Assembly: GCA_001803235.1 (NCBI GenBank)
Contig: MHBL01000189.1
Coordinates: 1 to 40,538, forward strand
DNA: 40,538 nucleotides
Direction of reading: 5' to 3'
Origin: Lentisphaerae bacterium RIFOXYA12_64_32
Lineage (GTDB): Bacteria > Verrucomicrobiota > Lentisphaeria > Oligosphaerales > YB12-FULL-65-16
The translations under genes were made by a program, and so were the position numbers. Each line of letters starts with the position of its first letter. Within the stretch, counting starts at the first letter, position 1. The notes under the pieces are model-generated. The model worked only from the letters and a program-made list of their open reading frames with translations. It was not told where the DNA came from and did not search any database. Positions 1 to 8,869 of the stretch are shown in pieces.

Positions 1-136
1 GGGCCACAAGGCCACGTTCAGGCCACTGACGATTTTTTCACGGGTTCTGACGCATTACCCTGTGGCCCTGGCAGGGCGACTGCGACGCCATGTTCGCGGC
101 GCGCCTGCGCCGGACCACGGCGCCGCCGGCATCAGG

Positions 137-2647
137 TCACTCGACGTGAGTGGCCGTCTCGTCCTGGACCCGGGTTCGCCCCCCGGCACGCGGGGTCCGC
201 TTGGGCAGTTCCGCAGCCGAGCACACAACGTACGCCACCGTCCCGTCCGCGCGGCAGTGCGCCGACCGCGTCACGGCAAAACGCCTCCGATTTCCCTCGG
301 CGTCAACCAGCCAGTTCCAAGTCTTCAGGCGCTCGCCCCCCGCCCCCACGGCAAAGACACGCTCGGCCTCAACGGCATACCGTTCGCCCGTCTTCGCCCA
401 CAGCAGGGAGGTGATGTCACGCCCCGCCAACTCGCCCTTCGCACAGCCCCAGAAATCGGCCAGGGCGCGGTTGCCGCCCCCGACCGTACGGCCGTTGACC
501 TGGAACCACATCAGCACGTCGACGTCGTCCGTCAACGTCTCCTGGCTCTGCGGCAACGGCACCGCCTCGCGCAACCCAGCCGCGCCGATCACTTCCTTAA
601 CCGTCAAGACCTGCCCGGTCGCCTCGCCCGCATTGTCACGCAGCACCGCGCCGCCGGCGCGACCACGCCGGCGCCGGTCATCCTTGCTGATGACCTCGAT
701 CTCGAAGGGAGCCACGTCGCCGCCCGCCAGGCGCTGCTCCAGCCTGGCCATCAGCGTGGTCTTCGACTCCTCGGAAAGGAACGGAAGGTCGACCACTCGC
801 TTGCCCTCCAACTCTGCCGGGGCATAGCCTACCCAGCGTTCGGCGGCCGGGTTCACCGCCACCACCGTGTGCTCGGCGTCGAAGATCAGCGCCGGTTCGT
901 TGATCAGCTCGAAGAGCCGCCGGTACTTCTCCTCGCTCTCCATCAGCGTGTCCTTCATGGTGCGGGCATCTTCGTAAATCCGCGCCTTCTCAATCGCCAA
1001 ACTCATCTGCCGGCCCAAGTCCCGCATCAGATCCATGTCATGAGTGTGGAACCGGTGCTCACGGCGGGACAGCAACTCCATCACACCCGACACCTGCCCC
1101 TCGCGCTCGATCGGCATTCCGGCGTAGGAGCGCCAACCCATCTTGCGGAACGCCGGAGACATGTTCTGAGACTCCGAGGCCAGGTCGGAGATCACCAGCG
1201 CCCGCGCCGACTGCGCCACAACGCCCGCCAGCCCTTCACCGGATTTGAAGCGCGCGATCCCGGCCAATTCCTCGGGCGAAACCCCGCTGCACGCCACGGC
1301 GTGGAACGATTGCCCCCCGTCCTCGGTCAGATACACCACTCCACCGTCAGCCTGGAACACCGTGCAGACTTCGTCAAGCGCCGAACACAGCACTTCCTCC
1401 AAGTCCAGCGAGCGGTTTGCCGCCGACGTGATGCCATGGATGGCCGTGAGCTGACGGTTGCGTCGCTCGACCTCCTGCTCCGCCCGCTTCTGTAGCGTTA
1501 TGTCAATGGCAATCTCGCAGCGGGCAATCCGGCCATCGGACCACCGAATGGCCCGGTCGATGCAACGGTACCAGTGGCGGTTCCGCTGATTCTGCCACTC
1601 CCAGATGTGCGTACGGCCGAAGTTGTGTCCCAAGATACGGTCATTGGTGCAGTGCGGGCACGGCGCATCCAGTCCCTGCAACGCCTCGTGACACTTCTGC
1701 CCCACAATGTCGCCGAACCGGCGCCCCAGCGCCTTGTTCACGTACAGGATGTCATAGGTGGACGGGTCGCTGATGTACACCGGCTCATCGATCCCGTCGA
1801 AAATGGAGAGGAACTGACTCCGCTCGTACTCCAAGTCCATCTCGATCCGCTTGCGCTCGGTAATGTCGAGCAGGAACCCTTCCACACCGACAACGCGGTT
1901 GCGCTCCCGCACCGGGTTCACGGAAAACACATGGTAGCCGATCGTACCGTCCTTGCACCGTCGTGCGCCATCCGCGCGCGGCACAGACTGCCCGCAAAGC
2001 ACCTTGCCGAAGAGTTCCTGCAGGGTCTGGGCGTCCTTCGGCAGCAAGGTGATTGAGAACGGCTTTCCTACGACCTCCTCGCGCTTGGCGTACCCGTGCA
2101 ACCGCAGCCAGGCGCGATTCACCGTCCGGAAGCAGCCCCACTCGTCCAGTCGGAAATAGCCGGCCTCGCTGTTGTCGATGATCCGGTCGAACCGCTCTTC
2201 GGTCTCGCGCAGGAGATCCTGACGCTTCTTGCGCTCAACGGCAAACATCACGACATGCGACAGGATGTAGGAGTTGATCCGGTCCTTCAGCAGGTAGTCC
2301 TGAGCGCCGCGGCGGACCGCCTCAACGGCCATCTCCTCGTCCTTAGCGCCTGTCAAGACGATCACCGGCAGGTCAGGCTTCTTCTCGCACAGGGTGACGA
2401 GCGTGTCTATTCCCTTGCTGTCGGGCAGACACAGGTCGAGAAGAACCACATCCGCCGCGCCCGCCTCAATCTCTGCGATGCCCTGGTCGAGCCGGGCGCA
2501 ATGCTTCAGCTCGAACCGGTCGGGAGACGTGCTGGCCAGTGTCTTGCCGATCAGGAATGCGTGATCGGGATCATCCTCCACCAGAAGCACGCGGATAGGC
2601 TGGGTGTGCGTTCTCGAGCCCTGGCTGGATTGAGATCGTTCATTCAT
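137..2647 (-). CDS. REC-PAS-PAS-GAF-PAS-PAS signalling protein without output domain
   Basis: An 836-residue cytoplasmic signalling protein. An N-terminal response-regulator receiver domain (about residues 18-135) carries the acidic pocket (VEDD), the phosphoacceptor Asp in the VLLDLCLPD stretch, the conserved Thr in VLTGAKD and the Lys in LLKDR. Two PAS domains follow (about 150-265 and 275-395, the second with a Cys-Pro-His-Cys pair), then a GAF domain (about 400-560) and two more PAS domains (about 570-685 and 710-820). No histidine kinase, GGDEF, EAL, HTH or phosphatase domain follows, so the signal must be passed on by protein contact or by a separate partner. The ATG at 2647 is preferred; a TTG at 2662 would add five residues, and neither has a strong ribosome site. 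No membrane segment is visible. Domain assignment is firm; ligand and partner are unknown. Confidence 0.88.
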   Translation of the reverse strand: MNERSQSSQGSRTHTQPIRVLLVEDDPDHAFLIGKTLASTSPDRFELKHCARLDQGIAEIEAGAADVVLLDLCLPDSKGIDTLVTLCEKKPDLPVIVLTGAKDEEMAVEAVRRGAQDYLLKDRINSYILSHVVMFAVERKKRQDLLRETEERFDRIIDNSEAGYFRLDEWGCFRTVNRAWLRLHGYAKREEVVGKPFSITLLPKDAQTLQELFGKVLCGQSVPRADGARRCKDGTIGYHVFSVNPVRERNRVVGVEGFLLDITERKRIEMDLEYERSQFLSIFDGIDEPVYISDPSTYDILYVNKALGRRFGDIVGQKCHEALQGLDAPCPHCTNDRILGHNFGRTHIWEWQNQRNRHWYRCIDRAIRWSDGRIARCEIAIDITLQKRAEQEVERRNRQLTAIHGITSAANRSLDLEEVLCSALDEVCTVFQADGGVVYLTEDGGQSFHAVACSGVSPEELAGIARFKSGEGLAGVVAQSARALVISDLASESQNMSPAFRKMGWRSYAGMPIEREGQVSGVMELLSRREHRFHTHDMDLMRDLGRQMSLAIEKARIYEDARTMKDTLMESEEKYRRLFELINEPALIFDAEHTVVAVNPAAERWVGYAPAELEGKRVVDLPFLSEESKTTLMARLEQRLAGGDVAPFEIEVISKDDRRRRGRAGGAVLRDNAGEATGQVLTVKEVIGAAGLREAVPLPQSQETLTDDVDVLMWFQVNGRTVGGGNRALADFWGCAKGELAGRDITSLLWAKTGERYAVEAERVFAVGAGGERLKTWNWLVDAEGNRRRFAVTRSAHCRADGTVAYVVCSAAELPKRTPRAGGRTRVQDETATHVE

Positions 2648-2787
2648 AGCCACTGATCCCAACCAGACGCCGGGTTGTACCCTTGCAGCAGGGATGATCC
2701 TGTCGTGCTGACGAGATGTCGTTCAACCTGCAGACGACCGGGCAACCATTCTTTCCGGACTGTTGCCTGGCCCTGCGCCGTCACCGC

Positions 2788-4392
2788 TCACGGTGTCGGC
2801 ACACTTGCGGACGGTGAGTCCGCAAACTTCAGCGCTTCCTTGCCCTGCGGGAGGGCGGCGCGCAACCGCTGCGCGGTATCGGGCGGAAACACCTCGAGCG
2901 CACGCTGCACCACGTTGACCTTCATCTGCTCGTACGGAGGCAGGCCACGGCGCTCCGTGGTGGTCTCGCCGATCTCGCTCGTATACTTCTGCCATATCCT
3001 GGCCGCGATGCGCTCGAACGTCACCGCGGCGTCATTCTCGCCAATGGCCAACGCGTGGCAACTCTGCAGCAGGTAGCCCTGAATCGCGCCTTGGGCCTGC
3101 TCGAAACTGGCCAACGCCATATCCTTGGCCAATTCTTCGAGGACAAACTCGTCGAGGGTCTTGTAGAACCGGCCCTTCCCAAACTCCTTCCGACCCTTCT
3201 CGAAATACTCCTGCGCCTTCTTCTGTTGTCCGAATGTGTAGAGTTCCACGATCGCATCCACCAGGAAGTTCTGGTAGGCGCCCTGGATGATGCTCCGCCC
3301 GTGTTTTTCCATAGCGTCTACATAGCTCTGGTTCACTGCGTCGACCAACCCCAGATTCGGCATGGTCTCCCAGTTCTGCGGCTCGCCCACGCACACCAGA
3401 CGCCCCGCCTTGTAGGCCGCGGCCAGCGACTGGAAGATCATCCGATCGCATTTCACGCTCAAGTCGCCGCGCGCGGCTTCCAACCCCCGATTCGCCCAGT
3501 AGATTGCGTGCGCCTCCGGCAGGCGCCAATCCAAGCCGCCGTACTTCGCGTTCAACACCTTGATCCGCGCCGGATCAAGCTTCAGCCCGTCCTCCAGCCA
3601 GCGCCGACGCAGACACAACTCCAAGACGCTGCGGTCACCGGTCTCACCCAGCGCTGCCTTCAAGGCCGTCGGCAACTCGCCTGTCTTGCGAAACTCGTGT
3701 TCCACGGTTTCAAACGTCAGCACGTTGGCCTCCAGGCTGCGCCACAACGTTGTGTCCGGCCCCAACCGCTCGCGCAGTTGCTCGACCGTTCGGGGCGCGG
3801 CAATCAGCCGATCCCAGTCCGGCGGATACCCACCCAAAACTTTGATGACCTCCCTGGCCATTTGCGTCTTGTAGAAGCGGTTCGCATCGTCCAGGTCCCG
3901 GCCCAGTTTGTGCTGATAGATCCAGCCGAGTTCGTGGAACAGATCCGGATCCCCTGGGTTATAGAACAAGGCCTCGTCACGAATCAACTCAATGCCACGC
4001 TGCACCCATTTCCAGCGGTCCTCAAAACTGTTAAACGTCACGGAAATGTTGTAAGCCATGTTCCAGGCCAGGAATGCGCTCGCACCCGTGAACCGCGGCT
4101 GCAATTTCACGATCCACGAGGCAAGCTGCACCATCTCGAAGTAGTTTCCCTCATCCTGCATCTTCTGTGAACGCAGCCACAACCAGTCGGCCACCAGGCC
4201 ACGGAACCCGCCCAGCGCCACGGTGGTGAACGCCACCAGAGGGGGGGCATTCAGCAGTGGTTCGGTGTCCGTTAACCGCTCCTCAACCCGAATCCGATTC
4301 ATGCGCTGCTGGACATGGTACGTGCCCACCAGCAACGGCACGACCAAGCCGGCCAGTACCAACATGACCCCGAATGTGCCCTTCAATCTCAT
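2788..4392 (-). CDS. Membrane-anchored helical-repeat (TPR-like) protein coupled to an ABC permease
   Basis: A 534-residue protein I do not recognise as a named family. One hydrophobic segment (about residues 6-25, TFGVMLVLAGLVVPLLVG) should anchor it with the rest outside the cytoplasm. The body is helix-rich, with TPR-like stretches such as ELGWIYQHKLGRDLDDANRFY and YFEKGRKEFGKGRFYKTLDEF, so it is probably a protein-protein scaffold. Its ATG (4392) overlaps the stop of the upstream permease gene in an ATGA arrangement, showing translational coupling and hence a shared function or complex. The open frame runs 38 codons further upstream into the permease gene but lacks protein-like sequence there, so the overlapping ATG is taken as the start. 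The function is not known; a role in assembling or gating the transporter is inference. Confidence 0.75.
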   Translation of the reverse strand: MRLKGTFGVMLVLAGLVVPLLVGTYHVQQRMNRIRVEERLTDTEPLLNAPPLVAFTTVALGGFRGLVADWLWLRSQKMQDEGNYFEMVQLASWIVKLQPRFTGASAFLAWNMAYNISVTFNSFEDRWKWVQRGIELIRDEALFYNPGDPDLFHELGWIYQHKLGRDLDDANRFYKTQMAREVIKVLGGYPPDWDRLIAAPRTVEQLRERLGPDTTLWRSLEANVLTFETVEHEFRKTGELPTALKAALGETGDRSVLELCLRRRWLEDGLKLDPARIKVLNAKYGGLDWRLPEAHAIYWANRGLEAARGDLSVKCDRMIFQSLAAAYKAGRLVCVGEPQNWETMPNLGLVDAVNQSYVDAMEKHGRSIIQGAYQNFLVDAIVELYTFGQQKKAQEYFEKGRKEFGKGRFYKTLDEFVLEELAKDMALASFEQAQGAIQGYLLQSCHALAIGENDAAVTFERIAARIWQKYTSEIGETTTERRGLPPYEQMKVNVVQRALEVFPPDTAQRLRAALPQGKEALKFADSPSASVPTP

Positions 4393-5774
4393 CTGCGGAT
4401 TTCCAGTCCCACCTCGCGTCGAGTCAATATCCACATACCCAAGGCAGCCATGATGCCACCCCGCAAAACCACCAATCCCAACAATGCGGTCCCGACCCGG
4501 GCCCACTCGACCAACCTCCCGCCAGCCAAATCCGAAGTGGCGTCAAAGTCATCCACCGATACGATCACCTTTCGGACCGTCAACGCGATGTAGTGCAGGA
4601 CCCGTTCCCCCACGTTCTTGTACTGGTACTCACCGAACTCATTCGTCAGCGGTGCCTTCACGGCCGCCTGCACGAACATCCCGATCACCAGATACGACAC
4701 GGCGACAAACACCGCCACCGGCGTCGAAAACGCCGCGCCGACGGTACAACCGAGCGCGGCCAGAAACGCCAACTGGAACACGGCCAAAACCATTGATCGA
4801 ATGTAGTTCGAGAGGAAACCCGTCACACGCACCAACAGCATCGGACCGTCGCCGTGCTGGAAGATCAGAGACGTATCCCCTTGCGGCCCCTCGTTCGAAT
4901 ACCCGATGATCACCGTGTTGTCGTCCAGATCGACGGCGGACCCCCGCAACTGCAACTCGTTGAAGTTCCCCCCCATGGTCTGTACAGGCGCAGCGGCGAA
5001 CCCGGCCTTCTCCTTGGACGTCGGATCCCGCACCACCCACAATCCTTGCGTCATTCTCTGCGAACTCCGCGAGGTCGAACCCACATAGAACCGGTACCGC
5101 AGCGACATGCGCTCTTCCGGATCGGCAACACGCACATGGCTGAAACGCCAGAACCGCGTCGTGTTCGGCGGCACTTCCGTACTCTTGGCCTTGACCTGTC
5201 GCAGCATTTCCTCCATCACGAACTGCGGATTGTGGCGCGCGTCCAGCGTCCCTGCCTTCAACCGGTTCTCGTACTCCTGGCGCGCCAGTTGCGTGAAGTC
5301 GGGAATGTCCGGCTCGAACACGCGCCGACCGACCAGCACTTCGGCATTCAACCGCGCCATCTCCTCGGTTGAGAAATCGCCACGCGCCACCCGGAATCGG
5401 ACCAGCGCCAGGATGATCGCCGCCGACACCAGCAGCGTCAGACTCTCCATCAGGAACACACCCAGCCACTTGCCAAGCCACACCTTCCACCGCGGAACCG
5501 GCTTGGTAACCACCATGTGGATGCTGTAGGACTCGATTTCCCGCGCCAGCACACCGCAGGACAGCCACAGCGTGCACGTCGAGATCAACGCCACCACAAC
5601 CCCGAGCGAGTACGTCAGCGAGATCTGTAACTGTCCGCGCGCCGTCCCGTCCCCCGAAACCGTCAAGGGCAGCAGAAATACAGCCAACAGGATCAGGGCA
5701 AACAGCACGTGAAACACGCGCGAGCGCACCGACGAGCGCACCGTCTGAACTACGATGGCATTCAGTTCTCTCAC
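4389..5774 (-). CDS. ABC-2 type transporter permease with large extracytoplasmic insertion
   Basis: A 461-residue integral membrane protein resembling ABC-2/NosY-type permeases. One hydrophobic segment lies near residues 20-40, followed by two helices around 60-130 that flank the short motif VVTKPVPRWKVWLGK, which is typical of these permeases (the VTRPV-R-W-x-GK signature). A long soluble insertion (about 150-325) follows, then about three to four more helices toward the C-terminus. The start is taken as GTG at 5774, which has AGAGG nine bases upstream. The longer frame to 5882 adds 36 residues of low-complexity sequence derived from a TGACTCAG-like repeat and has no site. No ATP-binding subunit is encoded nearby, so it must be supplied from elsewhere. 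The gene is coupled to the anchored helical-repeat gene downstream. Confidence 0.8.
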   Translation of the reverse strand: MRELNAIVVQTVRSSVRSRVFHVLFALILLAVFLLPLTVSGDGTARGQLQISLTYSLGVVVALISTCTLWLSCGVLAREIESYSIHMVVTKPVPRWKVWLGKWLGVFLMESLTLLVSAAIILALVRFRVARGDFSTEEMARLNAEVLVGRRVFEPDIPDFTQLARQEYENRLKAGTLDARHNPQFVMEEMLRQVKAKSTEVPPNTTRFWRFSHVRVADPEERMSLRYRFYVGSTSRSSQRMTQGLWVVRDPTSKEKAGFAAAPVQTMGGNFNELQLRGSAVDLDDNTVIIGYSNEGPQGDTSLIFQHGDGPMLLVRVTGFLSNYIRSMVLAVFQLAFLAALGCTVGAAFSTPVAVFVAVSYLVIGMFVQAAVKAPLTNEFGEYQYKNVGERVLHYIALTVRKVIVSVDDFDATSDLAGGRLVEWARVGTALLGLVVLRGGIMAALGMWILTRREVGLEIRR

Positions 5775-5871
5775 GACATAGGCCTCTTGCAAAACCACAC
5801 TCTCGTGCCAGGACGCAGTGAAGCAATGACTCAGTGACGCCGTGGCGCGGTGGCTTTCCGACGCCCGACAC

Positions 5872-6438
5872 TCACGCGCCAATCAGCATGGCCTCGCGTA
5901 ACTGCTTCTCCGTCTCACCCTTCCCCATAATCCGCACCAGCGCCAACGCGAACTCCATCGCCGTTCCCGGCCCTTTGCTGGTGACGATCCGCTCGTCCAC
6001 TTCCAGCCTGGCGCCCGTGTAGACCGCCCCGGTCAACTGACTCTCTACCGACGGGTATGCCGTCACGCGCCGCCCCTCCAGCATTCCCGCCGCGTGCAAC
6101 GCAATGGGTGCGGCGCAGATCGCCGCCACGTGCCCACCACCGTCCCAAACCGAACGGACCAGCGTGTGTACCCTCTCATTCTCCGCCAAGTTTTTCGATC
6201 CCGGCATGCCCCCGGGCAGCACCACCAGGCAAAACGCGCCAGGTTCGACGTCATCAATCAGGCAGTCGACCCCGATCGGGATGCCATGCGCCCCCAGAAC
6301 CCCCATCTCGTTCCCCACCCCGACCATCACCACTTCCATGTCCGCACGCCGAAGCACGTCGATGACCGTGACCGCCTCGATCTCCTCAAACCCGTCCGCC
6401 AGCAGCACCGCAATCTGCCGCACTTCCACGTTGTCCAT
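5872..6438 (-). CDS. DJ-1/PfpI (ThiJ) family protein
   Basis: A 188-residue cytosolic protein of the DJ-1/YajL branch of the class I glutamine-amidotransferase-like superfamily. It has the ADGFEEIEA motif with the conserved Glu (E18/E19), the LPGGMPG loop (about 74-80) and the nucleophile-elbow Cys in AAICAAPIAL (C108), so the redox-sensitive or catalytic Cys-Glu pair is intact. Family members are reported as chaperones, peroxide sensors or glyoxalase/deglycase-type enzymes; which applies here cannot be told. The ATG at 6438 has AAAGG eight bases upstream and is preferred over a GTG at 6447 that overlaps the same site. It sits upstream of the permease gene with about 100 bases between, so a common transcript is possible but unproven. 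Confidence 0.92.
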   Translation of the reverse strand: MDNVEVRQIAVLLADGFEEIEAVTVIDVLRRADMEVVMVGVGNEMGVLGAHGIPIGVDCLIDDVEPGAFCLVVLPGGMPGSKNLAENERVHTLVRSVWDGGGHVAAICAAPIALHAAGMLEGRRVTAYPSVESQLTGAVYTGARLEVDERIVTSKGPGTAMEFALALVRIMGKGETEKQLREAMLIGA

Positions 6439-6515
6439 AGCATCCACCTTTCAGTCCTTCCTGTCTCGGCAACCGTGCAGGAGACTGCTCAGCCTGCACC
6501 GCGCGGCCACGTCCC

Positions 6516-7181
6516 TCACTCGAGCTGGCGTCGGAAGTCCAGAAACGCCGTGCGCAGGTCCGCCAGTTCCTGCTTGACCTGGGCCAGTTCCTCCTCGATC
6601 CGTGCCAGGCGCGCGTTCTCCGCTTCCACCTCAACCCGCGACGCCTCGGATTTCGGCACCGTCTCCTCCTCCGCGACCCGCGGCTCGCCCGACAGCAAGT
6701 GCGTAAACCGGTGCTCTTTCCGGCCCGATTGTCGGGGCAGTTTCGCCACCAGCGCGCCGTCCGCGCGAACACTCAACGCCTCGAGCGTGGCCTCGGCTGC
6801 CTCGACGGACGGGAACGCGAACAGCCGCTCGCCACGGGTGCGGATTTCGCCCACCGTCTGGGGCCCGCGCAGCATCAGCACTCCCAGCGCCGCCACCTCA
6901 TCCGGCTTCAAACCCAGGTTCTTCGTGAAGCTCTGCTGGTACTTGGGCACGCGACCGACGTTGCTGCTGACCATCCACGCCAGCTTCCGGTCCCGCAACG
7001 CGTCCAGGGCCCGCACCACCGTTTTCTCGTCGTACTCCACCACCGGCCAGCGACTCGACTTCTGGTTGCAGGCGTTAGTCACCGCATTCAACGTCAACGG
7101 ATAGTACTCAGGAGTCGTCAACTCCTTCTCGATCAGGCAGCCCAGCACCCGGACCTCGGGCTCTGTCAGATCCATCGGCAT
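6516..7181 (-). CDS. YceH/UPF0502 (DUF480) family protein
   Basis: A 221-residue protein matching the YceH family: the hallmark start LTEPEVRVLGCLIEKELTTP, the YYPLT-N-AC-QKSSR-PV segment, and a second winged-helix-like half beginning around residue 95 (LGVLMLRGPQTVGEIRTR). The C-terminal 45 residues form a Glu/Arg-rich coiled coil (about 175-215). The family has two winged-helix domains and no established molecular role; one member in enteric bacteria is linked to envelope phenotypes. The ATG at 7181 follows GGGAG with nine bases between; an in-frame TTG at 7187 lies too close to that site. No partner gene is evident. The family call is firm, the role unknown. Confidence 0.92.
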   Translation of the reverse strand: MPMDLTEPEVRVLGCLIEKELTTPEYYPLTLNAVTNACNQKSSRWPVVEYDEKTVVRALDALRDRKLAWMVSSNVGRVPKYQQSFTKNLGLKPDEVAALGVLMLRGPQTVGEIRTRGERLFAFPSVEAAEATLEALSVRADGALVAKLPRQSGRKEHRFTHLLSGEPRVAEEETVPKSEASRVEVEAENARLARIEEELAQVKQELADLRTAFLDFRRQLE

Positions 7182-7290
7182 CCGCAACGTCTCCCGGACA
7201 AAGCTTCAGATCCTGACTCAGTGACTCAGTGACTCAATAGACGGAGTGATGCATGCCCCCCCAACACTCGACACCCGACACTCGTCTCGC

Positions 7291-8556
7291 CTAGCCCTTC
7301 AGCTTCGGCGCCTTGGTGAGGATGACCTTCTCCGCGTCCACGCACCACATGCCGTTGTTCTTCGCACAGAGCGCCGCCAGTTCGGCGTACAACGGGTCCG
7401 TCTTGCCCTTCTCCGCGAAGTCCGCAATGGCGACCAGGGGAAGGTCCACTTGCGTGTAGAGCAGTTTCTTGCCGCCCGGAATCTCGGCCAGATGCAGGGT
7501 CGAGTCCTTCGCCGCCGTCAACCCGCCCACGTGCGTGATCATCACGGATGGGTCAATCTTACCGGCGGACATCAGGGCCAGCGCGTCACGCATGTCCTCG
7601 GTGTTGCCGCCGCTGGTGCCCACAATGTGGGTCCCGCCGTAGTGAACGTTGTAGAAGTTGAACTTGGCCGCAAACTTCGGGTCCGTCGGGCCGGCGAAGA
7701 AGTTCATGCAGCCATCGCGCCCCAGGATTGCGTCGCCCTGCTCGACCACCGGCGCCACCGGCGCCATGACAAACACATCGTCGTAGCCCATGCCGCCGCT
7801 CAGATCCATTAGGGCCTGCTGTCCGTTGCCCTGCGCCGTATTTACGTAAACCAACTCGACCCCGCGCGCCTTGGCCTTCTCCGGTGTCATAATGCTCTTC
7901 GCACGGTCGAGCCGGCCTTGGTCGATGTCGGTGACCACCATCAACTTCGGCTGCCGCGGCCCGTTCAGGAGATAGTCGATCAGCCCCAGGCCCATCGGGC
8001 CCGCGCTGGCCAGCAACGCCATCTTGCCGCCCTTCACAATCCCCATTTTGTGCTCGTACTTGCCCGGGTCCGTGTGGTACTGCGCCTTGCAGGCGCCGAT
8101 CAGGCAGCTCATCGGCTCGGCCAGCGACGCCATGAAAAACGCGTCACCGCTGTAGTTCAGCAGGCAGTCCATCTCCATGACGCACGACGGAATGCGCACG
8201 TGCGTTGCGTCACCGCCCACGGTCGTAAACGAGTAACCCGGCGCGTCCTGCGAGCCCTTGTACATCAGCGCCGGCTGAATGCCGAACTTGTCGCCCGGCT
8301 TGAACTGCTTCTGCCACTTCTTGCCCACCTCCAGCAACCGTCCGGCAAACTCGTGCCCGATGATCGTCGGGGTCGTGGCGCAGTCCTTCGGCACACGCTT
8401 GTGCTCCGGGCCCTGCTTGGCCGCCTTGTAACTGGACATGCACAGCGAGTCGCAGAGGACCTCGGCGATAATCCCGTCATCGCCGCACGCCGGCAGTTCA
8501 AACGTCTCGAGCCGAAGGTCCATCTTGCCATGGATACGAAGCGCCGTTGTCTTCAT
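7291..8556 (-). CDS. SorE-like zinc-dependent sugar(-phosphate) dehydrogenase
   Basis: A 421-residue medium-chain dehydrogenase. From memory its sequence follows L-sorbose-1-phosphate reductase (SorE) closely: DSLCMSSYKAAKQG, HKRVP, IIGHEFAG, VGKKWQ-F-PGDKF, PGYSF, VME-DCLL, EPMSC-IGA, ASAGPMGLGLIDY, VVTDID, the block from DGCMNFFAGP, and VGTSGGNTEDMR. C39 and H68-E69 are probable catalytic zinc ligands. The four-cysteine structural zinc loop of classical alcohol dehydrogenases is absent, as in SorE. The NAD(P)-binding region is about residues 200-300. The start ATG at 8556 has AGGGG eight bases upstream; the longer open frame to 8694 is repeat DNA. No PTS or sugar kinase gene is adjacent, so the substrate may be another keto-sugar or polyol, phosphorylated or not. 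Confidence 0.87.
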   Translation of the reverse strand: MKTTALRIHGKMDLRLETFELPACGDDGIIAEVLCDSLCMSSYKAAKQGPEHKRVPKDCATTPTIIGHEFAGRLLEVGKKWQKQFKPGDKFGIQPALMYKGSQDAPGYSFTTVGGDATHVRIPSCVMEMDCLLNYSGDAFFMASLAEPMSCLIGACKAQYHTDPGKYEHKMGIVKGGKMALLASAGPMGLGLIDYLLNGPRQPKLMVVTDIDQGRLDRAKSIMTPEKAKARGVELVYVNTAQGNGQQALMDLSGGMGYDDVFVMAPVAPVVEQGDAILGRDGCMNFFAGPTDPKFAAKFNFYNVHYGGTHIVGTSGGNTEDMRDALALMSAGKIDPSVMITHVGGLTAAKDSTLHLAEIPGGKKLLYTQVDLPLVAIADFAEKGKTDPLYAELAALCAKNNGMWCVDAEKVILTKAPKLKG

Positions 8557-8869
8557 CAACACACCCCTGTTTGGTTCAGCCGAACGGTTGCACGAGAAAC
8601 CAGCAAAATAAGCCCTCAGGCCCATTATGCAACAGCACATGCGGGTGCGCGCGTGACGCGTCAGCGCTCCCCGGGCCGCAGACGGCCCGGTCATATCAAG
8701 CTGTTACTCTCGGGTTTCCGTCTGAGTACCGCCTTTCAGGCGGAAGTGGCAGCGACGCTTCAGCGAGCGGGCGCACGGCGTTGCCATCCGCACACGTGTC
8801 GACACGCTGAGAGAGACGCCACAACGCGAACTTCCCCTCCGCACCCGCGAGGACGCGGGCGCGCCGGAA
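8557..8869. repeat. Repeat-bearing gap: CCGGGCCG hairpin and CCGCC/GGCGG hairpin element
   Basis: This gap between the dehydrogenase and a pseudopilin gene has no gene of its own. At about 8653-8712 lies a segment matching 9687-9745 (GCGTCAGC, then a CCGGG...CCCGG hairpin, then a TCATA and TTACT tail). At 8729-8743 is a CCGCCT/AGGCGG hairpin preceded by GAGT and followed by CGGAAGTGG. The same arrangement recurs at 39561-39610 with the stem changed to CCGCGT/ACGCGG, a base-pair-preserving difference. Confidence 0.7.

Noticed and set aside
1..68. GGGCCACA/TGTGGCCC inverted repeat as terminator of the sensor gene
   Set aside because: Only 8 bp with a 52-base loop and no T-run on the correct side.
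62..1495. Long plus-strand open frame of 477 codons opposite the PAS/GAF gene
   Set aside because: Antisense shadow produced by high GC; Arg/His/Pro-rich without domain character, whereas the minus frame has clear REC/PAS/GAF motifs.
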